Assembly: GCA_963669155.1 (NCBI GenBank)
Contig: OZ022577.1
Coordinates: 9,440,538-9,504,537, forward strand
Direction of reading: 5' to 3'
Source of the DNA: Arbacia lixula
Lineage: Eukaryota > Echinodermata > Echinoidea > Arbacioida > Arbaciidae
Length of the DNA: 64,000 nt
Position 1 is the stretch's first letter. Each line of letters begins with the position of its first letter. The notes below the pieces were generated by a model. It was given only the letters and a program-made list of their open reading frames with translations, was not told the DNA's origin and made no database searches. Below, piece by piece: positions 28,001-38,100 of this stretch. The position numbers were made by a program, and so were the translations under genes.

Positions 28001-31000
28001 GTAAAACTTTAAACACAACATCAGCATCAAGATTCATTTTTTGATTGATTTACCTGCATAATTTGGAAAGTGTTTAATTTCTTTTCATGTCATATGATAA
28101 TTTCTTACACGAGTCCTCATGGATCCATCTTTGTATGTTCTGCGTTCTTGATTCCAGGTTCCTTGGCTTTGAACCCTGCTATTGAGCTTCTGTGTGAGAG
28201 GTTCGGCTGGCGAAAGACCTTCATTATCCTTGGCTGTTGCCTGTTCGTCCATGGTCTTATCTGCGCGGCCTTCTACAGCAAGCGCGTCGACTACGTCATC
28301 GTCGAGCTCCCCGACGAAGAAGACAGCGAAAATAAAGAGGAGTATTACAACGATGACGAGATCGATGGGGTCGAGGGACTTGAGAGTAGTGACGTATTCA
28401 AACCGCCATTGAATGGATATATTCCTATCGTAGCAAACGTAGCAAATGGTAAAGTTGGGGATTCGGGATTAGCAACGCAGTTGTCGACAATCAACGAGTC
28501 AGCGCTTAGTAATGAAAATGTTAATCAAAACTGCCATAACCCGTCATCGTCGATCACGAGAAAGGATTACCAGAATGGGGAAAGCGTTGGGTCGGTGGCT
28601 GATTGCGAGGCACTGGCGTCGTCGGATAACTCGAGGACAGCGAGCGAGTCGTCGAGGCGAGACAGCACGGGGAGCAAGCCCCGACGGAGCAGCAGCACGA
28701 GGCGAGACGCACCCAGGACGCGACGGGAGAGCAGCACGGCGCGATCCGAAGGCAGCAACGGTCGGCGGGAGAGTGTCGGGAGGAAAGACAGTACTGGGAA
28801 GAGTAGGAGGAGCTCGGTGACGAGGACGGGGTCGATGTCGCGCCGGGACAGCTTCCTCTCCAGGAGGGACAGCGCCATCAGCTTCATCCGCAGGGACAGC
28901 GCCTGGTCCAGGAGGGATAGTACTCGCTCCAGAAAGATCCCCATACCAGACAACACTCCCAAACACACCACCAAGCAGTACGTCAGGGCCTTCCTCAATA
29001 CGATCAAGGCGCCAGGAATCCTTCTCTGGGGCCTTGCCAATATCCTCATGAATATGTCTCTCATCTTCCCGTTCATCAACCTCGTAAGTTGGTAGATTAT
29101 CTTTGGAATGTATATCTTATCTTTTCATTCATCTTTTCATTCCATTTGTAAGTTTGAGGATTATCCTCATAGAATGTTGAAACAATTATACGTATATAAT
29201 GTACACGATTTGTTTCATTTGGGCTTGCGTTTTGTGAGCGATTACCCTGGTTTCATTTCGTATTTTTTCTATTCCCTCCTATTACAGATAAAATATATGG
29301 AAACTATCGGTATCCCGTCGGCTAAAGGTGTCCACGTGTTAATGGTGTTCGGCGTTTGTGATTTGGTCGGTCGGGGCGGTTCGGCAATCTTCGGCGACTA
29401 CATCCCCTTCCATACTGTCTTTGTCTACCCGATCTGTAACCTGATCATGGGCGGGGTCACCATGTGCCTTCTTGTGATCACCACTGTCCCGGGCCTCTAC
29501 GGCTACGCTGTCGGTGAGTCCTTCCGCCCTTTCTTATCTCTTCCTCTTCTTCTTAAGGCCCCCGCAGACGACACAATTTTGACACGATGCTGCAGGCGTA
29601 AGGGCTTACGATTGGAAATGTGACGTTACAGTTTTGAACAAGTCCATTAACCGAGTCCTGCGATTCAGCCTGTCACAGAGTCGTTCGACTGATCGGATGG
29701 TATCGTCTGTGGCGGCCTTTGGTTGTTCTGCCTTAGAGTAGGTCCATACACCAGAGCCATTTCCTTCCTCCACCCCTCTCTTGGGCCGTCTTCTGCGGCA
29801 CGTTACTTCACGTGCGTCTGCACCTTTCAAGTCAGAATATTTTCCTAATTCATTGTTTAATTCTCTCCCTTTTCCATTCATCTCCGATTCTAATTGTTTC
29901 TTTGCAAGTTGTTCCAACTTAGAATGTGTCCCATCCAGTTATTCTTCCGCCTTCTCTATCTAGCCTCCTATAGTATTTCGCTCGACTGCTGAAATAAGGC
30001 TTCATCACCAATTTCTAATTTTAATCCGCCATGACTGTGCTAATCTTGTCCTTATAATACTTTCATATTTTGTAATGACATCTACTCATTGCCTGCCTCT
30101 TCTTCTAGAGTATTTGCTCGGTACCCAGTTCGTTAAGTTGTCTGTCCATTTGCCATCTGTCCTTTGGGCTGGATGACCGGCCACCACAATTTCTCAGATT
30201 TCATCCCCTCGTACTACATCTCTGCATTACTTTTCTCGAAATATTTGTTTGTTTTGGAAAAAGTTGATGAAAATAATGAGATGTGTTTGTTACTAAACAA
30301 TGCACTCTAAACAGTATATATTTTAGTGAAGGATTCTCTCTAAAAATATCTGCGTCATAAACGGTTAAAGAATGTGTCTGTCTTCCTCCAGTCGTCGGAG
30401 TTCTGACCGGGATTGTGAACAGCATGCTGCTGAAAGTCACCATGGACCTGTTTGGCCACAAGTTATTAGCCGAAGCGTGGACGCTAACGCTACTCTCCGC
30501 AGGCATCGGCATCACCTTCGGTCCCTCAATAGCAGGTACGTCATCGCTTAACGTGTTCGCTTCCATTGTAATGAATGTCTGGTACCAACGCATAAGGAGA
30601 CCACTGATGTTTAACGCAGTAATTCAGTATAATATACACATGTGCATGGTAGTCATAAGCTTAAGTAACTACTGGCTGGTGAATGCCCTTGGATGATTGG
30701 ACGTATTCTGAGTGTCAGAAAATGCCCCTTCCTTAACATATCCCATCGTTTCTCTATCTTTGCAATTTCTGTTCGATCTGGCTCTCGTATTTTGCAATCT
30801 CTCAGTACTAAGCAATGAAACCCAAATGACTTTTTGCACATGCTACGTACCTTTGGTGCTCAAAGTATTAAATTGTCGGTTATGAATAACGAATTTATCT
30901 GGTAAAATGATAGGAGGGAAAAGAATGGGAAGAGTTCAGCTGTACCTTATTATCATTATGGATGGGTACCACGTGACGCCTGTCCGGCCATGGTAAGGTC

Positions 31001-33346
31001 CCAGCAAATCGCACCTCTTCTCCGAGTCGGAAACGTATGCTCGCCTTCCCTGTCCGGGTCACTTCCATTGTTTATCATGCGACCTTTGCTACCGCGCTGA
31101 CACACCTCCAAATCTTATCAGACACACCCCCGTGCTCTTATCAACGTTAACTTGGACCGTCTCCATGCAAATTGCGCAATGTAGTGGGCGTGCTGATTGG
31201 TGGGATCGATCGTGGGCCTATCGAGTTTTATCACAAGGAGTTGGCATACTCATAGCGTTAGCCTGCCTACTAGACTGTAGGACATTTTCAATTGAAACTA
31301 CAACATTCAATAAACGGGTTTGGCAGCAGTAGACTTATCGTTCACAATTCCATCTCCTACTCGCCCAAATTATTTGGGACGAAGAGAGGAAATAAAAAAA
31401 AATGAAAGAATGACTAGTCTTGTGAGTACTAGACTCTTATTTTTTAAGTTTGAATAAGCCACGTCCAAAAGCCTGGAAACCAGGCTATCACAAAGTTCGC
31501 GAAAATGACCTGCTTATTGGAAACTGATCGAGATGAAGTGATCTTCGTGGATGTCAATGTTAATCTATATGTCACAAACCTACGCCTCCTACACGTATAA
31601 AATCTATATTGCTGCCTATATATCTTCTCGGTTAGTTCAATGAATAGATTAGTCCAATTCAGACGCGTCAAACTGTCTTGCTTTGTGGTATTCATGTTTG
31701 CTCGAAGGACAACAGAATGGAGTCATCAAGTGTTATAATATTGCTCATCTCAAACATCTGTTTATTAAATGAATGAAGGATGGAATATCTCCTAGGACCT
31801 TACCCTTCCGGACTTGGATGACATAGCAGACGATTTGTCCTTCTCAGATATTAAAAAAGAGATCCCATAAATCAAACTTGTTGATATCATTAAGCCCTTT
31901 GTCACGTGTCGTTCTCATATGAGACTAATAAACACAAGGGATCTTTATCATACAGTTATGTATTTGCTTGTCATTAATTTATCATTTGATACTGTCTTTA
32001 ATGTCTTCAATGTGCTCTGAAACCTCATCACGTGTTTAGCTACGAAAGAACAGTAGCAATAACCAAATACTTTGTCCCTACCACCTCTGTGCTAACAAAC
32101 AAGTCATTAATAAGTGATTAATTTCTAATTATATAGAGCGGAATAGCATTATAATCTGATAATGAATTGAAACAAGAAAATACTGGTTAATGTACACAGG
32201 CCTCTCAGGCACATGGCAAAACGGTTCAGCGCGTTATCCGCACTGATCAAAGTGCGCATGAGAACGTGACAGAACGTACTGCCACATGCAAATACACCTG
32301 ATATCCATTATCAACTGAAGGGAGACCTCGAGTTACATAGATACCAGTGGTTGATTGCGAGCTGCCATTGTTCTAGAAGATTATGTGGGTTTGTCATGTG
32401 AACAAAGTGTTATCGGAATCCGTGAAATATGGGTCATGATGAAAACAAAACGGGTTATAATGAATGTCGATGTTTTTTCCGTGGAGTCTGTGCTATTAAT
32501 TCTTAAGGCATGTGGCGCAGTACCTGAGTGGTACTTCACAATCTTGAGCACGTCAATTCCAGTAATTATTTGTCAGATTTACCAAATATTACCCCCCATG
32601 ACGAATCGATGATTAACGTAATATAAACAGCTCATGAGAAAGATTCACCTATCTTTTCTCTCCATAATTTAGCGCCTTTTTGACGCGTGTGAAGCACATC
32701 ACTTTGTGAGCCTCCGATAACCTTCCCCTTCCCTTCCCCTCCCCCAATAACGAAACAGAAGCCATGATACCCAAGTAAAAGTGGCAAATTTTTGTTCCTT
32801 CATATCATTCTTCACAGAATAGGCTCACACATGTATACATAATACGTAGTTTGTTTTTGTCCAATTTTCTAAAAAAATTCGCTGGTTTTCTAGTCGTCTT
32901 GCAAGCAAACCGTTTACAGGTAAACGTACAGTAAGACTGATGAAAGAAGATTTATGCCTTTATTTAAAAAAAAAAGATCTAGACATTTTACTTATCACCT
33001 CACTATTTGTCTCGCTTCAGGAGCTTCCTACGACTTGACGAACTCCTTCGACGTCGCTTTCTACATCGGCGGCAGCATCTACCTCCTGGCGACCATTGTC
33101 ACATTGCTTATCCCGTGCGTGCAGAGGCGGCACGGCTGGGTGCCCGAGAAGAAACTGAAGCCGAGGCTCGACTCCCTGGCCGGCATCCCCGGGCTGGAGG
33201 GGATAGAGGGGCTGGAAGGGTACAGGACGGTCCTGCCGTCGATCCCAGACGAAGCTAGCTCCTGCTCGGAGGGCGACATCCCTAAGGACAGCAAAAAGGA
33301 GCCGGAGACGGAGACCTACGTGGACCAGAAATTGACTGTGGTTTAG
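10726..33346 (+). CDS. SLC16 family monocarboxylate transporter-like protein (6 exons, 688 aa)
   Basis: Exons: 10726-10873, 26470-26766, 28158-29083, 29288-29513, 30392-30535, 33021-33346. All junctions are GT-AG with matching phases (1,1,0,1,1); the stop is TAG. An in-frame TAG at 10699-10701 makes 10726 the first usable ATG. The family is recognised from the order of MCT motifs: WGW in TM1 with SFGVIFVKLQ after it, the GWIGSV...FKRFGHRKVA segment of TM2-3, GTYFPRKNSARA before TM5, a long TM6-7 loop, D482-LVG-R486 in TM8 (same Asp-x3-Arg spacing as the proton/substrate pair of MCT1), and FGPSIAG leading to TM11. The family carries lactate, pyruvate, aromatic amino acids, thyroid hormone or similar solutes across the plasma membrane; the substrate here cannot be told from sequence. 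At 688 aa it is longer than the usual 430-560 because of the central loop. The usual DGG before WGW is replaced by KNA. The tail ends LTVV, a possible PDZ ligand. Confidence 0.93.
17940..17989. repeat. (GA)n microsatellite
   Basis: About 50 bp of nearly perfect GA dinucleotides in intron 1 of the SLC16 gene, just upstream of the TTAA-flanked inverted-repeat element. Confidence 0.97.
18004..18375. mobile_element. Near-perfect palindromic MITE with TTAA flanks
   Basis: The left end 'AGGGCATATACTGTACTGGG' is mirrored at the right end as 'CAGTATATGCCCT'. The arms pair almost all the way in, through blocks such as 'aagcttgctg' against 'cagcaagctt' and 'cttgccaatggtcttaaatt' against its complement. 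TTAA lies at 18004-18007 and again at 18372-18375, the target type used by piggyBac-like transposases. The element is about 364 bp, has no coding capacity and would fold into one long hairpin. Good pairing of the arms suggests a fairly recent insertion. The piggyBac link rests only on the TTAA. Confidence 0.88.
18797..18956. mobile_element. Short MITE with GGCC...GGCC inverted ends, copy 1
   Basis: The termini 'ggccaccgcagatgacacga' and 'tcgtgtcatctgcgatggcc' are inverted copies of each other. The 160-bp body, including 'gtcctgcgattcagcc', recurs at 29557-29717. Non-coding and non-autonomous; superfamily not determined. Confidence 0.85.
20238..20375. mobile_element. Short inverted-repeat element (GGGCCCTGTCTTA ends)
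   Basis: The left end 'gggccctgtcttataaaga' is matched by the right end 'tcttcgtaagacgggggc' in inverted form, with some mismatches. 'gcgatt' blocks recur inside in both senses. About 138 bp, non-coding. Probably a degraded MITE. Confidence 0.65.
20834..21321. mobile_element. Palindromic MITE, 'AAAGG(A/G)AT(A/G)GTTCACC' family, copy 1
   Basis: The left end 'aaaggaatggttcaccctga' is complementary to the right end 'atggtgaactatctcttt'. Inner blocks pair as well: 'catcatgtgcgaggtgctcc' against 'gagcacctcgcacgtgacgtc', and 'gaaaatcggttaaaaggaaa' against 'ttcaccgattttcgtc'. The same family is at 61854-62289 and as a partial copy near 47250-47415. About 488 bp; the open frames inside are by-products. 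Confidence 0.85.
22259..22417. mobile_element. Short MITE with GGGCCCTGTTGCATAAA ends
   Basis: The left end 'gggccctgttgcataaa' with 'cttaccattgatggta' is mirrored at the right by 'taccattaatggtaag' and 'tttatgccacagggccc'. About 159 bp. The palindromic 'taccattgatggta' motif also recurs internally. The longer minus-strand open frame across it is not a gene. Confidence 0.82.
26213..26440. repeat. Tandem repeat just upstream of SLC16 exon 2
   Basis: Three diverged units of about 75 bp share 'gttaatcctctcac', 'ccatggtaccaagag' and 'attcactgtg'. A similar 'ggtaccaag...gggttaa' tandem repeat is at 41485-41637, next to an exon of the minus-strand gene, so the unit is probably a dispersed family. 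Confidence 0.7.
26470..26766 (+). CDS. SLC16 gene exon 2 (TM2 to TM5 start)
   Basis: Codons 50-149. It begins by completing Gly50, then WIGSVAFGFMFVVSP (TM2), FKRFGHRKVAIVG (TM2-3 loop with the basic residues typical of the family), TM3, TM4 and YFPRKNSARA before TM5. Much more GC-rich than the introns. The donor is taken as G|gtgggt (phase 1) to match exon 3; a second possible donor, gtaggt at 26763, would break phase. Confidence 0.92.
26767..28157 (+). other. Intron 2 of the SLC16 gene
   Basis: 1.4 kb, ending in ttgattccag. Nothing recognised inside apart from AT-rich sequence. Confidence 0.8.
28158..29083 (+). CDS. SLC16 gene exon 3 (TM5-6, long cytoplasmic loop, TM7)
   Basis: Codons 149-457. 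SLALNPAIELL (TM5), ERFGWRKTF, TM6 (FIILGCCLFVHGLICAAF), then a loop of roughly 240 residues, then TM7 (LLWGLANILMNMSLIFPF). The loop starts acidic (PDEEDSENKEE...DDEID, about 199-218) and then, at about 314-408, becomes a Ser/Arg-rich stretch with nine RRxS sites (four of them the run RRDS...RRDS...RRDS...RRDS) and one RKDS. RRxS is the classic PKA-type consensus. In SLC16 proteins the TM6-7 loop is cytoplasmic and variable, so length and phosphosite density are the unusual points. Donor CTC|gtaagt, phase 0. The long minus-strand frames over this exon are shadows of its biased codons. Confidence 0.93.
29288..29513 (+). CDS. SLC16 gene exon 4 (TM8-TM9)
   Basis: Codons 458-533. IKYMETIGIPSAKG is followed by TM8 with VFGVCD482LVGR486, which keeps the Asp and Arg that in MCT1 lie in the translocation path. 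Then TM9 and part of TM10 (TTVPGLYGYAV). Acceptor attacag, donor g|gtgagt, phase 1. Confidence 0.93.
29557..29717. mobile_element. Short MITE with GGCC...GGCC ends, copy 2
   Basis: Second copy of the 18797-18956 element, in intron 4, 44 bases past the exon 4 donor. Shares 'cgattggaaatgtgacgt'-type sequence, 'gagtcctgcgattcagcc' and the inverted ends, with more end divergence than copy 1. Confidence 0.82.
30392..30535 (+). CDS. SLC16 gene exon 5 (TM10-TM11)
   Basis: Codons 533-581. VVGVLTGIVNSML, DLFGHKLLAEAW, then LLSAGIGITFGPSIAG, which matches the LLLFQGIG...GPPIAG region of other MCTs. Acceptor tcttcctccag, donor G|gtacgt, phase 1. Confidence 0.92.
30536..33020 (+). other. Intron 5 of the SLC16 gene
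   Basis: 2.5 kb ending in ctcgcttcag. AT-rich, no recognisable gene, no clear repeat. Confidence 0.75.
33021..33346 (+). CDS. SLC16 gene exon 6 (TM12 and C-terminal tail)
   Basis: Codons 581-688 plus stop. GASYDLTNSFDVAFYIGG matches the GxLYDxTGSYxxxFY segment of SLC16, then the last TM and a hydrophilic tail of about 75 residues with two GLEGxEGLEG-like repeats, an acidic/Ser patch and a final KLTVV. T-V-V fits a class I PDZ ligand. Confidence 0.93.
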
Positions 33347-34724
33347 ACGAGGCATGTGATATGTGTGGATGCGATAGCAGATCGGTGTGGCGTCCATCCA
33401 TGGGATGAGAGACTTAAGATTGCAATTCACCTCCAGCAACTCGCCACAAGATGCCGCAGTCATCATCGTGCCTTCATCCGTAGCAGTCGCGCTTGTATCT
33501 GTGTGGGTGCCAAGACTGTTGTATGGGCCTGTTGGATCTAGCTAAGCGTTGAACAAAGGAATTCAATACAAGTAAAACATTATTCGATATAAGCAGAGCA
33601 CAAAATTGTTTTTTTTTTGTTTTATTCATACTTGTAATCTGCAGCCCGTTTTTGTCTCATAATATGAGACCACAACTGTGTGTGGCATTTAACACGAGGA
33701 ACATGTTTGTAATGAAAAATAGTAACTGTGCATGTGTGTGTATGGAGACATAGCTAAATTGCATCTAATGATGTGACAATAGATTTAGGTGGTGTGAAGA
33801 GAGAGACTGAACGGTGTGAATGTGTTGTAACTATGGTGATATAAAGTGATGTCGTAAATTGAATGTGTAAATAATCATGAAGCACAAATCGTAGACTAAG
33901 TAATGCTATTTTATGATGATGTACAGATAGTTATACCCTTTTACACATATAATCTATATCATCTGATTTCAAACGTGTCATGTATATGAATGATTTTGAC
34001 CGATAGATCATCTTTCACAATTATGGATGCAATCAATGATTTCATATCACCGAATTCTGATATGTATTCCTCCTCACTACATTATGCTCGTTGAAAAAGG
34101 TTTATTTAAAAAGTGATATAGCGAACCTTCTTATCCGTTTGATTTACTTACATTAATGTAGCATAGTTTCCTCACAGTGGCCTTCACTTTTCAAGAACAT
34201 TCGAATAACTTTGATTTAATCGTATTAAACTATTTCTTCTTATATTAGCATTCACATTCGTTTTCTATAAAGTGGTCATTGATATTTATGTTCAGACAAC
34301 ATAATTTGTATTATTATTATTATCATATAACACATTCCCTCTTTCAAAGTCGAGTGTATTATGTTCCTTTTTGGTTGTTTTATCCATGTTCTTTAATTTC
34401 ATATTGTATTGTGACAGCAATTGTGTGATACTGATTTAGTTTCCTTCACAAAAGGGTGCGTGCTTTTAATCTTAAAACAAGAAAGTACATGTGTCTTTCC
34501 TGTGCTGCGTTTGTAAAAGGTTGTTTCTTTGAATGATAATGCATGCATTTCAAAGTTTTTACAAATTAGTTTCCCCTACTCTTCCTAGGGCAGGCAGGCT
34601 AGTTTTAATATGTGTGTAAAACTACTAAAGAACATACTGTTTGTTTCCTTCTCAGTACACTGCTTTTGAAGGTTCGTTTTCCATTAAACAGGGCGGAAGA
34701 GAGAGGGGAGAAATGAAGAGAACG

Positions 34725-34781
<57 letters not shown>

Positions 34782-35150
34782 AGAGAAAGAGAGAGGGAGA
34801 GAGAGAGAGAGAAGAGAGAGAGGAAGAAGAGAGAGAGGAAGACGGGGAGGGAAGGAATATTTCGGAATATTATTATTGGACACCTTTGCCTATATTTATT
34901 TACCTTTCGAAAGCACTTTCTTTGTCACAATCTGCTTGTCGGTTATCTGTAATTTCTGTTGCTTCTTGCAGTCAAGAATTTATTATACCCCTCCCCCGAT
35001 CATTGTTAACAAATGTAGTACCGGCATGACATTTCTGTGAACCAAGACAATATCGGGAATGCATGTACTAGAAACTGTTTGCATTTTACTTCGCTTACCT
35101 CTTGTATGAGTTTTCGTCTTGTAGATTTAGTGGATTAATATTTCGTGAAT
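33347..35150 (+). other. Probable 3' UTR and flank of the SLC16 gene
   Basis: Downstream of the TAG. No AATAAA was found close to the stop, so the 3' end is unplaced. Conservation of 34915-35150 with the window start suggests this part is transcribed or at least part of a duplicated gene block. It contains a long GA microsatellite at 34729-34815. Confidence 0.5.
34729..34832. repeat. (GA)n microsatellite, partly degenerate
   Basis: About 100 bp of GA dinucleotides with scattered AA and GG interruptions, immediately before the block that is duplicated at the window start. Open frames over it are low complexity. Confidence 0.95.
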
Positions 35151-38100
35151 ATTTACTATTTATTGTCGTGAGCGGTATTACGTACAGCCCTAAATTCATC
35201 CGTATTTGTGTTTCTCCTAGTTCTGATCAGATTGTGTATACGTCTTGCCACTAGTCGCAGATAATGACGAAATAATCATGTTTTGTCAGATTTTGAGATC
35301 TTGTTTTGAATCAGAGAGTTGAAACGACCCTATTCCTGTATAGTGTATACTGTATAGATATTAAATGGTAATACGCGATGTGTTTATTGTGCGATATCTA
35401 TGTTAATAAGGTTCTCGTATCTCTCCATGAGAGCAGTGTAAAACGAAGTATGTTATTTGTTCCTGCTTAACCTACCCGCTGCATCGCAATGTCACAAGGA
35501 ACTTACTGTATGTAAACATGTATGAAGGGTATATAGCAATGTATACTTCCGTGCTGCGAGATGTAACTATACATTCACCTTATGAAATCGTGTAGAACGT
35601 CTCATTGCGTAAAACTTGTGTTGTGTTGACAACAATGCTGGGGAAGTTAGCAAGCCACCAGGTTAGCAACGAGTCTAAACATTCATTTTGCTTTGACATT
35701 GAGAATGATGTCAAAACTGTGCTCAATTTGCTACGTTGAGTTTAAAAATGTATATGTAAAAGTATACTTCTCTCATTCTTTGTACCACTCATGTGAACAT
35801 AACGCGAAGATATTAATGCCCCCCCCCCCCCACCCACCCACCCATCCACCTTCCCTATCATCCAGTTGAAGCACTGAATTGGGTCATTTCACTCGTATAT
35901 TATGAATAACTTGATTCGTATTGATTCACCACGATCTTCTTCCATTGTTAGGAAAATTACATCACAGCCTTGATGAAACTAAACACGCACTGTCACATTC
36001 CACTATCAAGTGTCTTTATCGGACAACATTGGACTACTTCAATCATCGTTTATCAGGTTTCCTCCGTGCCTTTGCATTTTTAAGGCCATATTTGGTCAAC
36101 AACTATCGATTCTAATGGGCTGTAGGTCACACAGCTTTGAAACTGCTACGGTGGAGATATGCATATTGATACGTGAACTTGCGATGTGGAGATGAATTAA
36201 AAAATATGTTAAAACAATGCCAATTGTGAAAACTTTTCATGATATTTATTAAGTTGTCAAGATGCACGTATAATAATGTTTCATGAAGAGTGATTGCATG
36301 TCTGAATGCATTGTGGATTGTTAGAAATTTAAACAATGCTATTTGATGTTCATACCAAAGATGTGGGTGGGTAAATGGACTAGTTATGGTTTTCATAATA
36401 ATATGACAGATCATAGTTCATATCCAAGGTTTGAATGAATGAATGTGAGTGATTGACCGAATGAATGACCGAATGAGTTCAGTTGAGTGTAGTTTCTGTT
36501 GAAAAACAGAATTAATCTTGCAGATGATGATAAGCACATATACCATCAGGGGACCTTATTCAGCAGTTACACTGGGACAAGGATGTCCAATACAGATCAA
36601 AATAGACAATCATGCACGCAATGTAAAACCATTCAGACATCCTTCATAATTATAATCAAGATTGTAGCTTCAACCTGAAAAGGGTTAATACTTATTTTAA
36701 ATATCCATACACGGACAGTTTATTTCGAGGTGAATGGTGAATGGGTTATTAGTTGAAATTTGTTGTTTTAAGACTATTTGGAATAAACGAGTGACGTGCT
36801 GGGGGGGGGGGGGAGTGGCTCCCGGAGGCCCCCATTGCAACCAACTTAATGAAGAGAGCGCCCTGATTCTGGGGTGAAAGTGGGAGTGAGCGGGACTCAA
36901 TTGAGCTCTTTCAATGATATGAGCTTTAACAGTTTGTGAGGAAACAAGCCATTCAGATAAAAGTTCCCATTGCCCATTCGTCAGATTAGAGAAGGTACAC
37001 TGATAGTGTACCTATTGATATAGAGGCGTTTTCGTGGATATGCGGATGTACAATCGAAATGGGGGCGTTTTTACAAACATTTTATTGTTCCTACATAGGC
37101 CTACGTAAAATCACGTGAGGACCTCCCAGAAGCCCCCATTGCAACCAACCAAATGAACTGAGCGTCCTGGTTCTGGAGTGAAAGTGGGAGTACGCGGGAC
37201 TCCATTGAGCTCTTTCAATATGATGACCTTTGACAGTTTGTGAGGAAACGAGCGATTCAAATAAAAGTTCCGTTTGACCATTCGCCAGATGAGAGAAGGA
37301 ACAATGATAGTGTGCCGAGGCGTTTTCGTGGATACGCGGATTTGCAATCAAAATGGGGGCGTTTTTACAAACATTTGTTATATTTGTTATCATGGCCCCA
37401 TTTTATCGTTTCTACATAAGCCTACGCAAAATCACGTGATGACCAACCATAAATCGGTCAAATCAACAACAACAAAAAACATGGAGGGAGATAGACATGG
37501 GGAAAAAACAAAATCGGTCAAGTCGTTTTCTATCACGAGAGGGCGCTCGACGAAATTCCTGAATGGACACATCAAAGCACGCGGCTGCCATTGCTCTATA
37601 CAAGGTGCCCTTCGCTCAAAGAAATCAATAATTATGACCGTGTTCTGTCATTGTTGCCAATCGTGAGTAGAAGGTGTTGTCACATTCCAGATGCTTCATG
37701 AGCGTGTATTCTCAGGCAGGAAGAAACCCCCCTCATTTGATCATTAAAAAGGCGTTTTTCTACATGTTCACATTTTTTTTCTCAAGAAGTAGGTCTGTAT
37801 ACTTGTCGACCCACCTTTGTAAAATAAGAAGGCTGATGTATCTTTATGTGTGTGAATTTGAGTCCTTTGGTACGAAGGATATGAACAGTACAGAAACTGG
37901 AATGAGCAGATGTTTCAGCTTTAGTCATCTCTAAATAGGTAATTGGAAGGTGGGGACAGGATGTTATTTTCACTTGTGAAAACTTATAGCACCATTTTAA
38001 CACCATTATCACCACTATTGACACCTCCAACATCATCTAGAAAGACCACCATAATAATCATCATCACTGACTTCATCACTTAATGGTTTACTCTCACTCG

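Noticed and set aside
28544-29079. Long minus-strand open frames (140 and 170 codons)
   Set aside because: They are antisense to SLC16 exon 3, whose Arg/Ser codons create them; no splice logic or homology of their own.
33017-33466. 149-codon minus-strand open frame
   Set aside because: Antisense shadow of the last SLC16 exon.
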